This document shows positions 8,621-17,003 of a stretch of DNA of 29,332 nucleotides, piece by piece; the stretch's first letter is position 1; every line of letters starts with the position of its first letter. The translations under genes were made by a program, and so were the position numbers. Under the pieces are notes generated by a model. The model was not told the DNA's origin. It worked only from the letters and a program-made list of their open reading frames with translations, and made no database searches. The DNA is from DASXRC01 sp036506495 (lineage in GTDB: Bacteria; Actinomycetota; Actinomycetes; Mycobacteriales; Micromonosporaceae). The stretch covers positions 1 through 29,332 of the forward strand of contig DASXRQ010000132.1 in assembly GCA_036506495.1 (NCBI GenBank), written 5' to 3'.

Positions 8621-9349
8621 ATGCGACTCACGCGTGCGTTGCTACCGCTCGTGTTCGCCGGCGTCGTGCTCGCCGGTTGTGGCGGCGACCGAAATCACCC
8701 CAGCGCCACCACGAGATCGCCGGCACCGACCGACAACGGCGTGTCGGCGCTCGCGCCGGACGAGATCGTGCAGAAGGCCACCACGGCGCTCGAGGGCGCC
8801 AAGTCCTACCAGATCAAGGGCGACTTCTACTCGGACCGCCGGCAGATATACCTGCACTTCAAGGTCTCGGGCAACGACCTCATCGGCGTGATCGCGGCGG
8901 AGGGCACGAAGGTCGAGCTGCTCTCGGTGGGCGGCCAGAACTTCGTGCGGCCGGACGAGGCGTTCTGGAAGGCCAACGCCGGCAACGCCGGGGCGACCAT
9001 CGCGAAGCTCATGGGCAGCCGGTGGGCCAAGCTGTCGGCGACGGACAAGGACTTCCGCACCTTGTTCGAGATCACAACCCCGAGCGAGCTGCTGAAGCCT
9101 AAGGGCCGCCTGTCCAAGGGCACGACGAAGCAGGTACCCGGCGGCAACGCGGTCGGAGTCGTCGAGAGCGGCGCCGACGGCGGGACGCTCTGGGTCGCGA
9201 CGACCGGCGAGCCGTACCCGCTGTTCCTCGAGGGTGCCGGGGACAAGGGCCACCTCACCTTCACGTCGTTCGGCGCGTCCTTCCCGGACATCGCGCTACC
9301 CGCCGAGTCGGAGGTCGTCGACCTGGACAAGCTCAAGGCCGGCCGCTGA
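8621..9349 (+). CDS. Putative lipoprotein, LppX/LprG-like fold
   Basis: This 242-residue protein has a lipoprotein signal peptide (MRLTRALLPLVFAGVVLAGC) with lipobox VLAGC and modified Cys20. A low-complexity Ser/Thr/Pro linker follows (residues 25-45). The mature domain begins APDEIVQKATTALEGAKSYQIKGDF, the usual opening of actinobacterial lipoproteins with a LolA/LppX/LprG-like half-barrel, and ends FPDIALPAESEVVDLDKL. This placement is by pattern, not by a database match. Such proteins sit on the outer face of the membrane, and several bind lipids or drugs. The ATG at 8621 has a good ribosome site, aagggagga, at 8606-8613. The gene is monocistronic and ends just before a strong hairpin shared with the convergent ABC exporter gene. 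No specific ligand can be inferred. Confidence 0.78.
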   Translation: MRLTRALLPLVFAGVVLAGCGGDRNHPSATTRSPAPTDNGVSALAPDEIVQKATTALEGAKSYQIKGDFYSDRRQIYLHFKVSGNDLIGVIAAEGTKVELLSVGGQNFVRPDEAFWKANAGNAGATIAKLMGSRWAKLSATDKDFRTLFEITTPSELLKPKGRLSKGTTKQVPGGNAVGVVESGADGGTLWVATTGEPYPLFLEGAGDKGHLTFTSFGASFPDIALPAESEVVDLDKLKAGR

Positions 9350-9371
9350 CGCCGAATGCGGGACGGTTGGC

Positions 9372-9401
9372 GCTGGGGTCACCCCGCCAGGTGACCCCAG
9401 C
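9372..9401. terminator. Bidirectional hairpin terminator
   Basis: A perfect 12-bp stem, gctggggtcacc (9372-9383) with ggtgaccccagc (9390-9401), closes a six-base loop. It lies between the convergent lipoprotein and ABC exporter genes and includes the stop codon of the exporter (9379-9381). No T-run follows, which is usual for actinomycete terminators. Confidence 0.72.
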
Positions 9402-12400
9402 GGTCCTCCAGCTCCTGCCAGGTACCCTGCGCCACCGCCTCACCGGCGAGCAGGACCACGACGTGGTCGGCCTGGCTGAGCGCCGCCCGCTTCGACGTCG
9501 AACCGACGACGGTCACGCCGTGCCCCCGCAGCGCCCGCCACAGCTGCAGCTCGGTCGTGACATCGAGCGCCGACGATACGTCGTCCGCGATCAGTAGCTC
9601 GGTACGCGGAGCCAGCGCCCGGGCCAGCGCGAGCCGCTGCAGCTGCCCGCCGGACAGGCGCGTCCCCTTGTGCCCGATCAGCAGCCCGAGGCCGGCGCCG
9701 GCCGCCGCCAGGTCGTGCTCCAGCTGCGCGGTGGACACGGCGCTTTCGGCGTTTATCTCGTGTCCGAGCGCGATGTTGTCGGCGATCGTGCCGGACAGCA
9801 CCCGTGGCAGCTGCGCCACGTAGCCGACCTGGTTCGGGCGCAGGAACAGCTCCGGCTCGGTGACGGGTTGCCCGTTCCACTGCAACGTGCCGGTGTGGTG
9901 GACAATCCCGGCCAGCGCGCGCAGCAACGAGGACTTGCCCGAGCCGATCGGCCCGACGAGCAGCACCAGCTGTCCGCGCAGCACGGTCAGGTCGATCTCG
10001 CGGGCACCGACCGTGCCGTCCTCGTGCACGGCGCTGAACCGGGCCAGGTCGAGCCGGCGCAGCGGGTGTCGGGGCGCGGTCGCGGGAGCCGGCGCCGTCC
10101 CGGCGGACAAGTCCACCCCGGGCACGGCCGCCGAATACGCCCCCAGCCCCGACATGGCGACCGTGCGGCGAGTCCAGACCCGAGCGGACGGCAGCTGGGA
10201 GACCAGCGACGCCGTCGTCCACGCGAACCATCGGGCCGCGCCGAGGGTCGACACCGCGACCAGCGTCGCCCCCGCCGACAGCCCGCCGGACAGGTACAGC
10301 GCCCACGCCCCGACCGGCAGCAGTCCGCTGACCACTGACGGCGTCGACCTCGCCCACACCTGGACGGAGATCTCCCGCCGCTGCCGGTCGCTGCGGACGC
10401 CGTCGAGGCGGGCCAGGTGGGCCAGCACGGGCCCGCTCGCCCCGGCCAGCTTCACCGTGCGCGCGGCCGACAGCGCCGACACCAGCGCCGTCGCGAACGC
10501 GGCCCGGGCGGCCACGGTCTTCCGCGCGGAACGCTCCAGCAGCGGCCCGAACAGGGTGGCGGACAGCCCGGACACCAGCACAGTTCCGACGAAGAAGAAC
10601 CCGGGCACGAGCGAACCCGACACCACCGTCATCGTCACCAGCACGAACACGGAGATGAACTGGTCGATCAGATTGTCGGCGAGCACCACAACGCGTTCGG
10701 TGTCCCCGCCCTGGGCGACCACCTCGGCCGGCGTGTGCGAGCTGACGCGCCGCGCCCCGGTCTGGCCGTGCACCAGCCGGAGGCTGATCCGCAGCATCTG
10801 GCGGACCCACCACTCCGGGAACCACTTCCCGGTGTAGTACGGCACCGGCACGACGACCAGGAGGCCGGCGACGATCCCGGCGGCCGGCCAGAAGACGCCG
10901 CCCTCGCCGTCGACCAGGTCGGCCCACCACCACGGCAGCAGCGACCCGTCCAGGCCGAGCAGGACCATGAGCAGGAACATCGCCACCGCGCCGAGGCCGA
11001 ACCGCGCGTCGTTCGTCATCAGGCGGAAGATCTCGCGCATCGTCCGCGCGGGGGCCGGCTCCGGTAACGGCGGCGGCTCGACCTTCGGCGGCACGGTGAG
11101 CTCGTCCTCGACGACCGCGGTGGCGACCGCGCCGGCGAACAGGGTGTCGCTCCCCGAGGCCGGATCGCCGGCCGCCGCCGCGGCGCGTGCGCCGCCCGCG
11201 CCCAGACCGACCTGGACCCGTGGCCGCGCCTCCGTCGCGGCGGGAACCCGGCTGCTCGCCAGCAGCCGGGCGAACCGCCGCGACGCGCGCAGCGGCCCCG
11301 CCTCGACCACCTCGCCGTCCGCCAGCACCACGACCTCGTCGCAGCGACGCACCGACGACAGCCGGTGCGCGATGACGATCCCGATGCGGTCGCGCAGCAG
11401 CCGCTCGGTCGCCCGCTGTACCCGCGCCTCGATGACCGGGTCCATCCGTGCGGTCGCCTCGTCGAGGATCACGACGTGCGGGTCGCGGACGAGGATCCGG
11501 GCGAACGCCACCAACTGCTCCTGCCCGGCCGACAGGACGTAACCGCCGTCACCGAGCCGGGTTTGCATACCCTCCGGCAGGTCGGCCACCCACGACGCCA
11601 GGCCGAGCTCGCGCACCGCCCGGTCCGCCGCTGCGAGCAGGTCCGGGTCGAACAGCGCGATGTTCTCGGCGAGCGTCCCGGCCAGGATCTCGGTGCGCTG
11701 CGGCACGACGGCGATCCACCGGCGCAGCTCCTCGACGTCGACGTCGAGCACGTCGTTCCCGCCAAGGAACACCGTGCCGCGGGGCACCTCCACCGCCCGC
11801 GTGAGCACCTTGGCCAAGGTGGACTTTCCCGACCCGGTCCGACCGATCAGCGCGTACGAGCGGCCGGGGGCGAACGTCACGGTGACGTTGCGCAGGGCGG
11901 GGCGCCGTCCGCTCTCCGGCTGGCCCACCGCGTACCGGAAGGTGAGGTCGCGCACGGACAGGTCGCCGCCGGCGGGCGCGGCCCCGCCGGACGGCTCCTG
12001 CCGGGCCTGCGCGAGCAGCTGCACCCGACCCCAGGCGCCGAGGGCGTACTGCAGTTCGGGCACCATTCGGCTGACGCGCTCGATAGTGCTGCCGAAGGCC
12101 ACGGCGAGCAGCCAGACGGCCGTGAGCCGGGCCCCGTCGACGCGCCCGGTCGCCAGCGCCCAGGCGCCGCCCAACACGACCGCGGCGATCCCCGCCCGGG
12201 TCACGCAGGAGGCGATCGTGGTGATCCGCGCCGACATCGTCCACACCCGCCGCCCCCGGGCCAGGACCCGGCTGGCCCGCCGGGCGTACAGCCTGAGCAC
12301 GTACGGCCGGGCGAGGCTCGTACGGACGTCGTCCTGGCCGTGGATCGCCTCCTCCATCACCGCGGCCAGATCCGACCAGGCCTCCTCCTCGCCCATCCGC

Positions 12401-12915
12401 GCCGGGGCGATCCTCTTCGTCGGCGCGCTCAGGCCGACCGCCAGCACGGTGGCCAGCACGGCCATGGCGGCCCCGGCGGGCCACCACACCGCGAACGCGG
12501 CGGCGACCGACAGCACCCCGACGGCCAGCGACTGCGCGATGCGGACGCCGCTGCCACGCAGCTCGGAGGCGACCTGGTACACGTCCCCGTCGATCCGGTC
12601 CAGCAGCTCCCCGACCGGGGTCGTCTCCAGGGTCGGCAGGTCCTGCCCGAACGCCACGCGGCACAACCGGCGGCGGACGTCGGCGGCCCAGTCAGCGGTC
12701 AGCCCGGCCGCGAGGAGTCCGACCGCGAGGTCGCTGATGACGGCCGCGACCAGCGCCGTCGCGAGCACGAGGAACAGCGCGGACGAGCGGTGCAGGAGCA
12801 CCGACCCCGCCAACGCCGCCGCCGCCGCCTGCCCGCCGGCCTCGAGCACGATCAGGCAGGCCACCGCCGCCGTGCGGCGCGGCGAGGTGGCCCACAGGTC
12901 GCGGAGCAGGCGCAT
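9379..12915 (-). CDS. Single-chain ABC exporter, TMD-NBD-TMD-NBD
   Basis: This 1,178-residue protein is a complete ABC exporter in one chain. TMD1 spans about 15-290, NBD1 about 318-555, a Pro/Ala-rich linker about 556-625, TMD2 about 630-915 and NBD2 about 950-1178. NBD1 has Walker A GRTGSGKST (358-366), Q-loop Gln406, signature LSAGQ (461-465), Walker B VVILDEAT with Glu486 and switch His517. NBD2 has Walker A GPIGSGKSS (988-996), Gln1035 and signature LSGGQ (1087-1091). Its Walker B reads LLIADDVSS, with Asp1112 replacing the catalytic Glu, and Ser1141 sits where the switch His is expected. One ATP site is therefore canonical (NBD1 Walker motifs with the NBD2 signature) and the other degenerate, as in heterodimeric exporters. 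The substrate is unknown. There is no clear Shine-Dalgarno upstream of the ATG at 12915, and the gene is alone in its transcription unit. Confidence 0.9.
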   Translation of the reverse strand: MRLLRDLWATSPRRTAAVACLIVLEAGGQAAAAALAGSVLLHRSSALFLVLATALVAAVISDLAVGLLAAGLTADWAADVRRRLCRVAFGQDLPTLETTPVGELLDRIDGDVYQVASELRGSGVRIAQSLAVGVLSVAAAFAVWWPAGAAMAVLATVLAVGLSAPTKRIAPARMGEEEAWSDLAAVMEEAIHGQDDVRTSLARPYVLRLYARRASRVLARGRRVWTMSARITTIASCVTRAGIAAVVLGGAWALATGRVDGARLTAVWLLAVAFGSTIERVSRMVPELQYALGAWGRVQLLAQARQEPSGGAAPAGGDLSVRDLTFRYAVGQPESGRRPALRNVTVTFAPGRSYALIGRTGSGKSTLAKVLTRAVEVPRGTVFLGGNDVLDVDVEELRRWIAVVPQRTEILAGTLAENIALFDPDLLAAADRAVRELGLASWVADLPEGMQTRLGDGGYVLSAGQEQLVAFARILVRDPHVVILDEATARMDPVIEARVQRATERLLRDRIGIVIAHRLSSVRRCDEVVVLADGEVVEAGPLRASRRFARLLASSRVPAATEARPRVQVGLGAGGARAAAAAGDPASGSDTLFAGAVATAVVEDELTVPPKVEPPPLPEPAPARTMREIFRLMTNDARFGLGAVAMFLLMVLLGLDGSLLPWWWADLVDGEGGVFWPAAGIVAGLLVVVPVPYYTGKWFPEWWVRQMLRISLRLVHGQTGARRVSSHTPAEVVAQGGDTERVVVLADNLIDQFISVFVLVTMTVVSGSLVPGFFFVGTVLVSGLSATLFGPLLERSARKTVAARAAFATALVSALSAARTVKLAGASGPVLAHLARLDGVRSDRQRREISVQVWARSTPSVVSGLLPVGAWALYLSGGLSAGATLVAVSTLGAARWFAWTTASLVSQLPSARVWTRRTVAMSGLGAYSAAVPGVDLSAGTAPAPATAPRHPLRRLDLARFSAVHEDGTVGAREIDLTVLRGQLVLLVGPIGSGKSSLLRALAGIVHHTGTLQWNGQPVTEPELFLRPNQVGYVAQLPRVLSGTIADNIALGHEINAESAVSTAQLEHDLAAAGAGLGLLIGHKGTRLSGGQLQRLALARALAPRTELLIADDVSSALDVTTELQLWRALRGHGVTVVGSTSKRAALSQADHVVVLLAGEAVAQGTWQELEDRWGHLAG

Positions 12916-13028
12916 GAGGGGGTCCCGGAGGGTGAGGAGGAGTCCTCAGCGTGCGCCGAGACACCGCGCTCGCTCAACGCAATATCCACGCGGTGGGCCC
13001 GGCCCGGACCTGCGTCCGGACCAACGAG

Positions 13029-13810
13029 CTAACGCAGCCGCTCGGCCAGGAAGTCCTCCCAGGTTCGGCCCGCCGCCCGGTCGGGCGCGAGATTCGCGCC
13101 GGCCCGGATGGCGCGGGCGGCCGCGCCGGGGAACCTGACCGGGAGGATCAGCCGACGCCGGTGAGTGGCCCGCAGGTACGTGCGGATCAGCTCGGCCATC
13201 TCGTACGCCCGCGGCCCGGCGATGTCGGGCACGAGGCCGGACGGCTTGCCGAGGGACAGCTCGACGAGCCGGTCCGCCACCGTCTCGGCATCGACCGGCT
13301 GGAATCGGATGCCGGCCGCGGCCGGAATCACCGGCAGTTTCGCCATCTGCTGGATTACTTTCAGCATCAATTCGTGAAACTGGGTGGCACGCAGCGTCGT
13401 CCACGGCAGTCCGGAGTCGGCGACCACCTCCTCCGCCGCCCGCTTGGACGCGAAGTAGCCGAACATGGCGCGGTCGACGCCGCTGACGACCGGGACCCGT
13501 TCGGCACCGACGACCGAGATGTACACCACGTGCGGGGCGCCGGCCCGCGACGCCGCGCGGAGCAGGTTGCGGGTCTTGACATCGTCGCCCCTGGCGGTGC
13601 CCGCGAGGTGCACGATGGTCTCCACGCCGTCCACCGCGCGGTCGAGCCCCTCGCCCGTGGCCACATCGCCGATCATGAACTCGATGCCGTCCCCGGACTC
13701 GTGGCTGCGCCGGCTCAGTACGCGTACCTCGCGGCCGGCGGAGCGCAGGCGGGCACGACGAGGCGGCCGAGGGTGCCGGTGCCGCCGGTGATCAGACGGC
13801 GTGAGCCCAT
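13029..13810 (-). pseudogene. NAD(P)-binding epimerase-like SDR, frameshifted
   Basis: This is an atypical short-chain dehydrogenase of the NmrA/NAD(P)H-binding epimerase type. Reading from ATG 13810, which has the ribosome site aggaga just upstream, the start is MGSRRLITGGTGTLGRLVV with the dinucleotide motif TGGTGTLG. The frame then breaks near 13752 and continues in the next frame as RLRSAGREVRVLSRRS...FMIGDVATGEGLDRAVDGVETIVHLAG through to the stop at 13029. Loss of one base explains it exactly. Later features include VVYISVVGAERVP, YFASKRAAEEVV (a YxxxK-like pair) and PWTTLRATQFHELM. The intact protein would have about 260 residues. The gene is divergent from an ECF41 sigma gene, and epimerase-like proteins of this kind are classical ECF41 partners. 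It is either a recent mutation or a sequencing error, because the rest looks undamaged. Confidence 0.82.
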
Positions 13811-13851
13811 GGTCATCTCTCCTATTCCGTCCGCCCGGGAATCGATCTCCC

Positions 13852-13878
13852 GGTCACATCGGCTGGGTTTCGTGCGTC
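13852..13878 (+). promoter_or_regulatory. Candidate ECF41-type promoter
   Basis: The sequence GGTCACA (13852-13858), then 16 bases, then CGTC (13875-13878) matches the ECF41 promoter pattern TGTCACA-N16-CGTC in all but one base. It faces the sigma gene, with an expected start about 30 bases before ATG 13917, which implies autoregulation. A second half-match, TGTCATA (minus strand, 13891-13885), faces the epimerase gene but lacks a CGTC at the right distance. Confidence 0.55.
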
Positions 13879-13916
13879 TACTGCTATGACACCGCGCGAT
13901 GGAGGAACGTGACGTG

Positions 13917-14807
13917 ATGGACGAGCACGCATGGCTGACCGGACGTTTCGAGGAGCAGCGGGCTCGGCTGCGAGCGGTGGCCTACCGGATGCTCGGCTCG
14001 CTCAGCGATGCCGATGACGCCGTCCAGGAGGCCTGGCTGCGCCTCAACCGCGCCGACACCAGCGGCGTCGAGAATCTCGACGGGTGGTTGACCACGGTGG
14101 TGGCCCGGGTGTGTCTGAACATGCTGCGCACACGTCGGTCGCGGCGCGAGGAGGCCCTCGACGTGCACCTGCCCGACCCGATCATCAGCCACGCGGACGG
14201 GAGCGACCCGGAGCAGCAGGCGTTGCTGGCCGACTCGGTCGGGTTGGCGCTGCTGGTGGTGCTCGACACGCTGACGCCGGCCGAGCGGCTCGCCTTCGTG
14301 CTGCACGACATGTTCGCCGTGCCGTTTGAGGAGATCGCACCGATGATCGAGCGGTCTCCGGCGGCGGCCAGGCAGCTCGCGAGCCGAGCCCGCCGCCGGG
14401 TGCGGGGAGCGGCCCCGGCTCCCGATCCGGACCTTCGGCGGCAACGGGAAGTCGTCGACGCGTACGTCGCCGCCGTCCGCGACGGCGACTTCGACGCGCT
14501 CGTCGCCGTGCTCGACCCCGACGTCGTACTGCGGGCCGACGGCGGTACGGCGCGTGGCCGCCCGAGCGTCGTGCTCCACGGCGCGCGGAACGTCGCCGGA
14601 CAGGCGATCCTCGCCACGCGGATGGCCCCGTTCGTGCGACCGGCGCTGATCAACGGAGCCGCCGGGGTCGTCGCCGTGGTCAACGGCCGGCCGTTTTCGG
14701 TCATGGGCTTCACCGTCGCGAACGGGAAGATCGTCGCCATTGACGTGCTCTACGACCCCGAACGCCTGGCCGACCTCGACCTGGCGGTCCTCGACGACTC
14801 ACCGTAG
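13917..14807 (+). CDS. ECF sigma factor, ECF41 type with SnoaL domain
   Basis: The protein is an alternative sigma factor of about 296 residues with a fused C-terminal regulatory domain. Region 2 contains RAVAYRMLGSLSDADDAVQEAWLRL and region 4 contains LTPAERLAFVLHDMFAVPFEEIAPMI. These are followed by a SnoaL/NTF2-like domain (QREVVDAYVAAVRDGDFDALVAVLDPDV). The DGGT (near 207) and YDPERLADLDL (C-terminal) segments correspond to the DGGG and NPDKL motifs of ECF41 factors. In that family the extension replaces an anti-sigma factor and tunes activity. An in-frame ATG at 13899 exists, but ggagga at 13901-13906 makes GTG 13914 or ATG 13917 the likely start. The neighbouring divergent epimerase gene is the expected target. 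The 3' end overlaps the convergent membrane gene by 58 bp. Confidence 0.88.
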   Translation: MDEHAWLTGRFEEQRARLRAVAYRMLGSLSDADDAVQEAWLRLNRADTSGVENLDGWLTTVVARVCLNMLRTRRSRREEALDVHLPDPIISHADGSDPEQQALLADSVGLALLVVLDTLTPAERLAFVLHDMFAVPFEEIAPMIERSPAAARQLASRARRRVRGAAPAPDPDLRRQREVVDAYVAAVRDGDFDALVAVLDPDVVLRADGGTARGRPSVVLHGARNVAGQAILATRMAPFVRPALINGAAGVVAVVNGRPFSVMGFTVANGKIVAIDVLYDPERLADLDLAVLDDSP

Positions 14808-15058
14808 GTCCGGCGGGCCGTCGCGAGTCCGCGCACCGCCACGAGCGCGATGACGAGCCACACCACGTTCACCGCGGCCGAGGGCCAGGCCCGGTGGGCC
14901 ACCGCGTTCACGGCCAGCCCGACCGATCCCGCGAGGTTCAGCACCTGGTACGCCCAGCCGGCCCGGATCCGGCCCGCCGACAGGAGGCCGTAGCCGGCCA
15001 GCAGGGCGCCCGCGCCGAGCCAGCCGGCCACGTCGAAGACCACCACGGGCTCACTCAC
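14750..15058 (-). CDS. Small CBU_0592-like membrane protein
   Basis: This 102-residue protein has three hydrophobic segments. The sequence VAGWLGAGALLAGYGLLSAG, then YQVLNLAGSVGLAVNAVAHRAWPSAAVNVVWLVIAL, fits the CBU_0592 family of small membrane proteins (gWxGa.l.L.aY.LLs.g, LN..Ga.gl..N, aWPs...N..W). The molecular function of that family is not known. The GTG start at 15058 overlaps the stop of the upstream cyclase gene (GTGAGTGA), so the two should be translationally coupled. The charged C-terminal tail (SSRTARSRSARRSGS) lies within the 58-bp antisense overlap with the sigma-factor gene and may be under constraint from it. Confidence 0.75.
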   Translation of the reverse strand: MSEPVVVFDVAGWLGAGALLAGYGLLSAGRIRAGWAYQVLNLAGSVGLAVNAVAHRAWPSAAVNVVWLVIALVAVRGLATARRTYGESSRTARSRSARRSGS

Positions 15059-15965
15059 CCAGCACCGCGTACGCCCGGACCGGGAACGTGGAGAACCCGC
15101 GGACGCGCGGCGGTGCCGCGTGCAGGCGGGCGCCGGTCACCGGGACGCCATCGAGACCGGTCAGGTGCTCCAGCACCGGGATGCCTTCGGCGAGCAGGAT
15201 CGAGTGGGCGGGCCTCGCGGAGCCCTGCGTGTCGTCGATGTTCACGCTGTCGATGCCGACCAGGCGCGCCCCGGCGTCGGCGAGGCGTCGGGCCGCCGAC
15301 TCGCTCAGATAGGGCGCCGGCCCGCCGTACGCGTCGGTGCCCCAGTGCCGGTCCCAGCCGGTGTGCAGCAGCACCGCCGCGCCGGCGACGTCGACGGCGC
15401 CGAACGCGGCCGGCCCGATTCCCCGCTCGGCGCTGCCGGCCAGCCGGACCACGACCGCGGGCAGGTCGGCGATCGACTCGAGCGACAGCCCGGCCAGGTC
15501 GGTCGCGCCCTGGTACCGGTGGTAGGGGCTGTCGACGTACGTGCCGGTGTTGCCGACCATGCTGATCCGGTCGATCGCGAACTCCGTGCCCGGCGCGTAC
15601 CGGCCGCGGGACTCGGCGTGCGTCATGTGCGGTGTGATCTCCGGCCCCGGCAGGCCCGGGTACGTGGTCATGCCGGCGACGATCTCGTGGCTGAGTTCGA
15701 CCAGGCGCCGCGCTCCCCCACTGGCCGCCCTCGTCCCGTCGGCCGGGCCGCCGCGCGAGCCCTTGTGCGGCTCGGCGGCCACCCGGATGCGGGACAGCCG
15801 GATCCGGTCGACCATCAGCAGGCCGAGGTGACGGACGAACAGGTCGGCCAGCTGATCCTCGGTGACGTCGGCTCCCGGAACGTCCAGTCGAAACCCCTGT
15901 GCCTGCAGGCCGCCGTCGTTGGAGAAGGTGACGTCGGCGTCGAACGACGCACGGTACTCGGTCAT
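15051..15965 (-). CDS. Cyclase-family hydrolase (kynurenine formamidase-like)
   Basis: This 304-residue protein has a C-terminal cyclase domain (PF04199 type; metal-dependent formamidases and related amidohydrolases). Its start is RRLVELSHEIVAGMTTYPGLPGPEI and its signature NTGTYVDSPYHRY. In kynurenine formamidases the motif is HxGTHxDxPxH. Here the first His is Asn and the second is Tyr, while Asp and the final His are kept, so the metal site must differ. Other family features are LLHTGWDRHWG and VGIDSVNIDD. Residues 1-80 form a separate N-terminal part (FDADVTFSNDGGLQAQGFRLDVPG...LRIR-like, PHKGSRGG) of unknown role. The gene is divergent from a LysR gene and coupled to a small membrane protein. 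Substrate unknown. ATG 15965 has only a weak ribosome site. Confidence 0.82.
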   Translation of the reverse strand: MTEYRASFDADVTFSNDGGLQAQGFRLDVPGADVTEDQLADLFVRHLGLLMVDRIRLSRIRVAAEPHKGSRGGPADGTRAASGGARRLVELSHEIVAGMTTYPGLPGPEITPHMTHAESRGRYAPGTEFAIDRISMVGNTGTYVDSPYHRYQGATDLAGLSLESIADLPAVVVRLAGSAERGIGPAAFGAVDVAGAAVLLHTGWDRHWGTDAYGGPAPYLSESAARRLADAGARLVGIDSVNIDDTQGSARPAHSILLAEGIPVLEHLTGLDGVPVTGARLHAAPPRVRGFSTFPVRAYAVLGE

Positions 15966-15999
15966 GCGGACAATGCTCGTCCACCGGCTGGGTTCAGCG

Positions 16000-16016
16000 G
16001 TAGCGAATGTTTCTAC
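16000..16016. promoter_or_regulatory. Possible LysR operator dyad
   Basis: The partial dyad gtag-N9-ctac sits in the 73-bp gap between the divergent cyclase and LysR genes, just upstream of the LysR -10-like TAACGT (16027-16032). The position suits a LysR operator controlling both genes. The half-sites are short and do not fit T-N11-A exactly. Confidence 0.3.
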
Positions 16017-16038
16017 AGGCAGCGTGTAACGTCGCTTC

Positions 16039-16968
16039 ATGCGGCTGGATCCGCGTCGGCTCGCGGTTCTCCGCGCGGTCGCCGACGCCGGCGGCGTCCT
16101 CGCCGCCGCGGGTGTCCTGCGCCTGACGCCGTCGGCCGTCTCCCAGCACATCGCCCGGCTCGAGGCCGAGACCGGGCTGACTCTGCTGGACCGGTCTCGG
16201 CTCGGCGGCCGGCGTGCGGCGGGCCTGACCGCGGCGGGCCGGCTGCTGGCCGGGCACGCCGGTCGGCTCGCGGACGTGCTCGCCGACGCGGAACGCGACC
16301 TCGCCGCGCTCACCGGACAGGTGACCGGCCCGGTCGTCGTCGGCGCGTTCCCCACCGCGATCCGGCATCTGGTCGCGCCCGCCGCCGCCGCGGTGGCGGC
16401 CCGCACGCCGGCCGTCGAGGTGCGGATACGCCAGATCGAGCCGGAACCCGGCCGTGCCGCCCTGCGCGCCGGCGGGTTGGACCTGCTTATCGACGAGGCC
16501 GACGCCGAGCAACCGACGGCACGACGGCCGGGGCTGCGCGCAACCCGGCTCCTGGACGACCCGTACCGGCTCGCCGTGCCGGCCGATTGGGGCCCGGTCG
16601 CCGACCTCGAAGCGCTGCTGTCCCGACCGTGGGTGGACGGTCCGCCCGGCTCGGCCGCCCGGCGCGCACTGGACCGGATCGCGGCCCACCACGACGTCAC
16701 ACTGGACCGGGTGCACGAGTGTCTGGAGTTTCCCGCCGCGCTGGCCATCGTCGCGGCCGGTCTGGCCGTCGCGGTCGTGCCCGCGCTGGCCCTGCCGGGC
16801 CAGCGGGCCCTGCCCGGCCCGCTCGCCCACGAGCCGTCCGCCATCCGGCTGCTCGACGCGCCCGTCCTCGGCGCCCGCCGGCTGCACCTCGTGCACCGTC
16901 GTGGCCGGCACGAGCCCAGCCCGGCCGCGCGACTCGTCGCCGACGCGATCCGGGTCAGGGCCACCTGA
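16039..16968 (+). CDS. LysR-family transcriptional regulator
   Basis: This 309-residue protein has an N-terminal winged helix-turn-helix (LAVLRAVADAGGVLAAAGVLRLTPSAVSQHIARLEAETGLTLLDRS, residues 8-53). It is followed by an effector-binding domain of the periplasmic-binding fold beginning VTGPVVVGAFPTAIRHLVAP. The gene is divergent from the cyclase-family hydrolase, the standard LysR arrangement, so it probably controls that gene and its small membrane partner. There is no Shine-Dalgarno sequence, but TAACGT at 16027-16032 ends six bases before the ATG, as expected for a leaderless transcript. The inducer is unknown. Confidence 0.87.
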   Translation: MRLDPRRLAVLRAVADAGGVLAAAGVLRLTPSAVSQHIARLEAETGLTLLDRSRLGGRRAAGLTAAGRLLAGHAGRLADVLADAERDLAALTGQVTGPVVVGAFPTAIRHLVAPAAAAVAARTPAVEVRIRQIEPEPGRAALRAGGLDLLIDEADAEQPTARRPGLRATRLLDDPYRLAVPADWGPVADLEALLSRPWVDGPPGSAARRALDRIAAHHDVTLDRVHECLEFPAALAIVAAGLAVAVVPALALPGQRALPGPLAHEPSAIRLLDAPVLGARRLHLVHRRGRHEPSPAARLVADAIRVRAT

Positions 16969-17003
16969 CCGGGTGGCGCCCGCGGCTGGCTAGCCTGGCA
17001 CCC

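Noticed and set aside
9440..13032. Several long frames opposite or alongside the ABC exporter
   Set aside because: They are low-complexity Arg/Gly/Pro-rich shadows, and the exporter has complete Walker, signature and switch regions.
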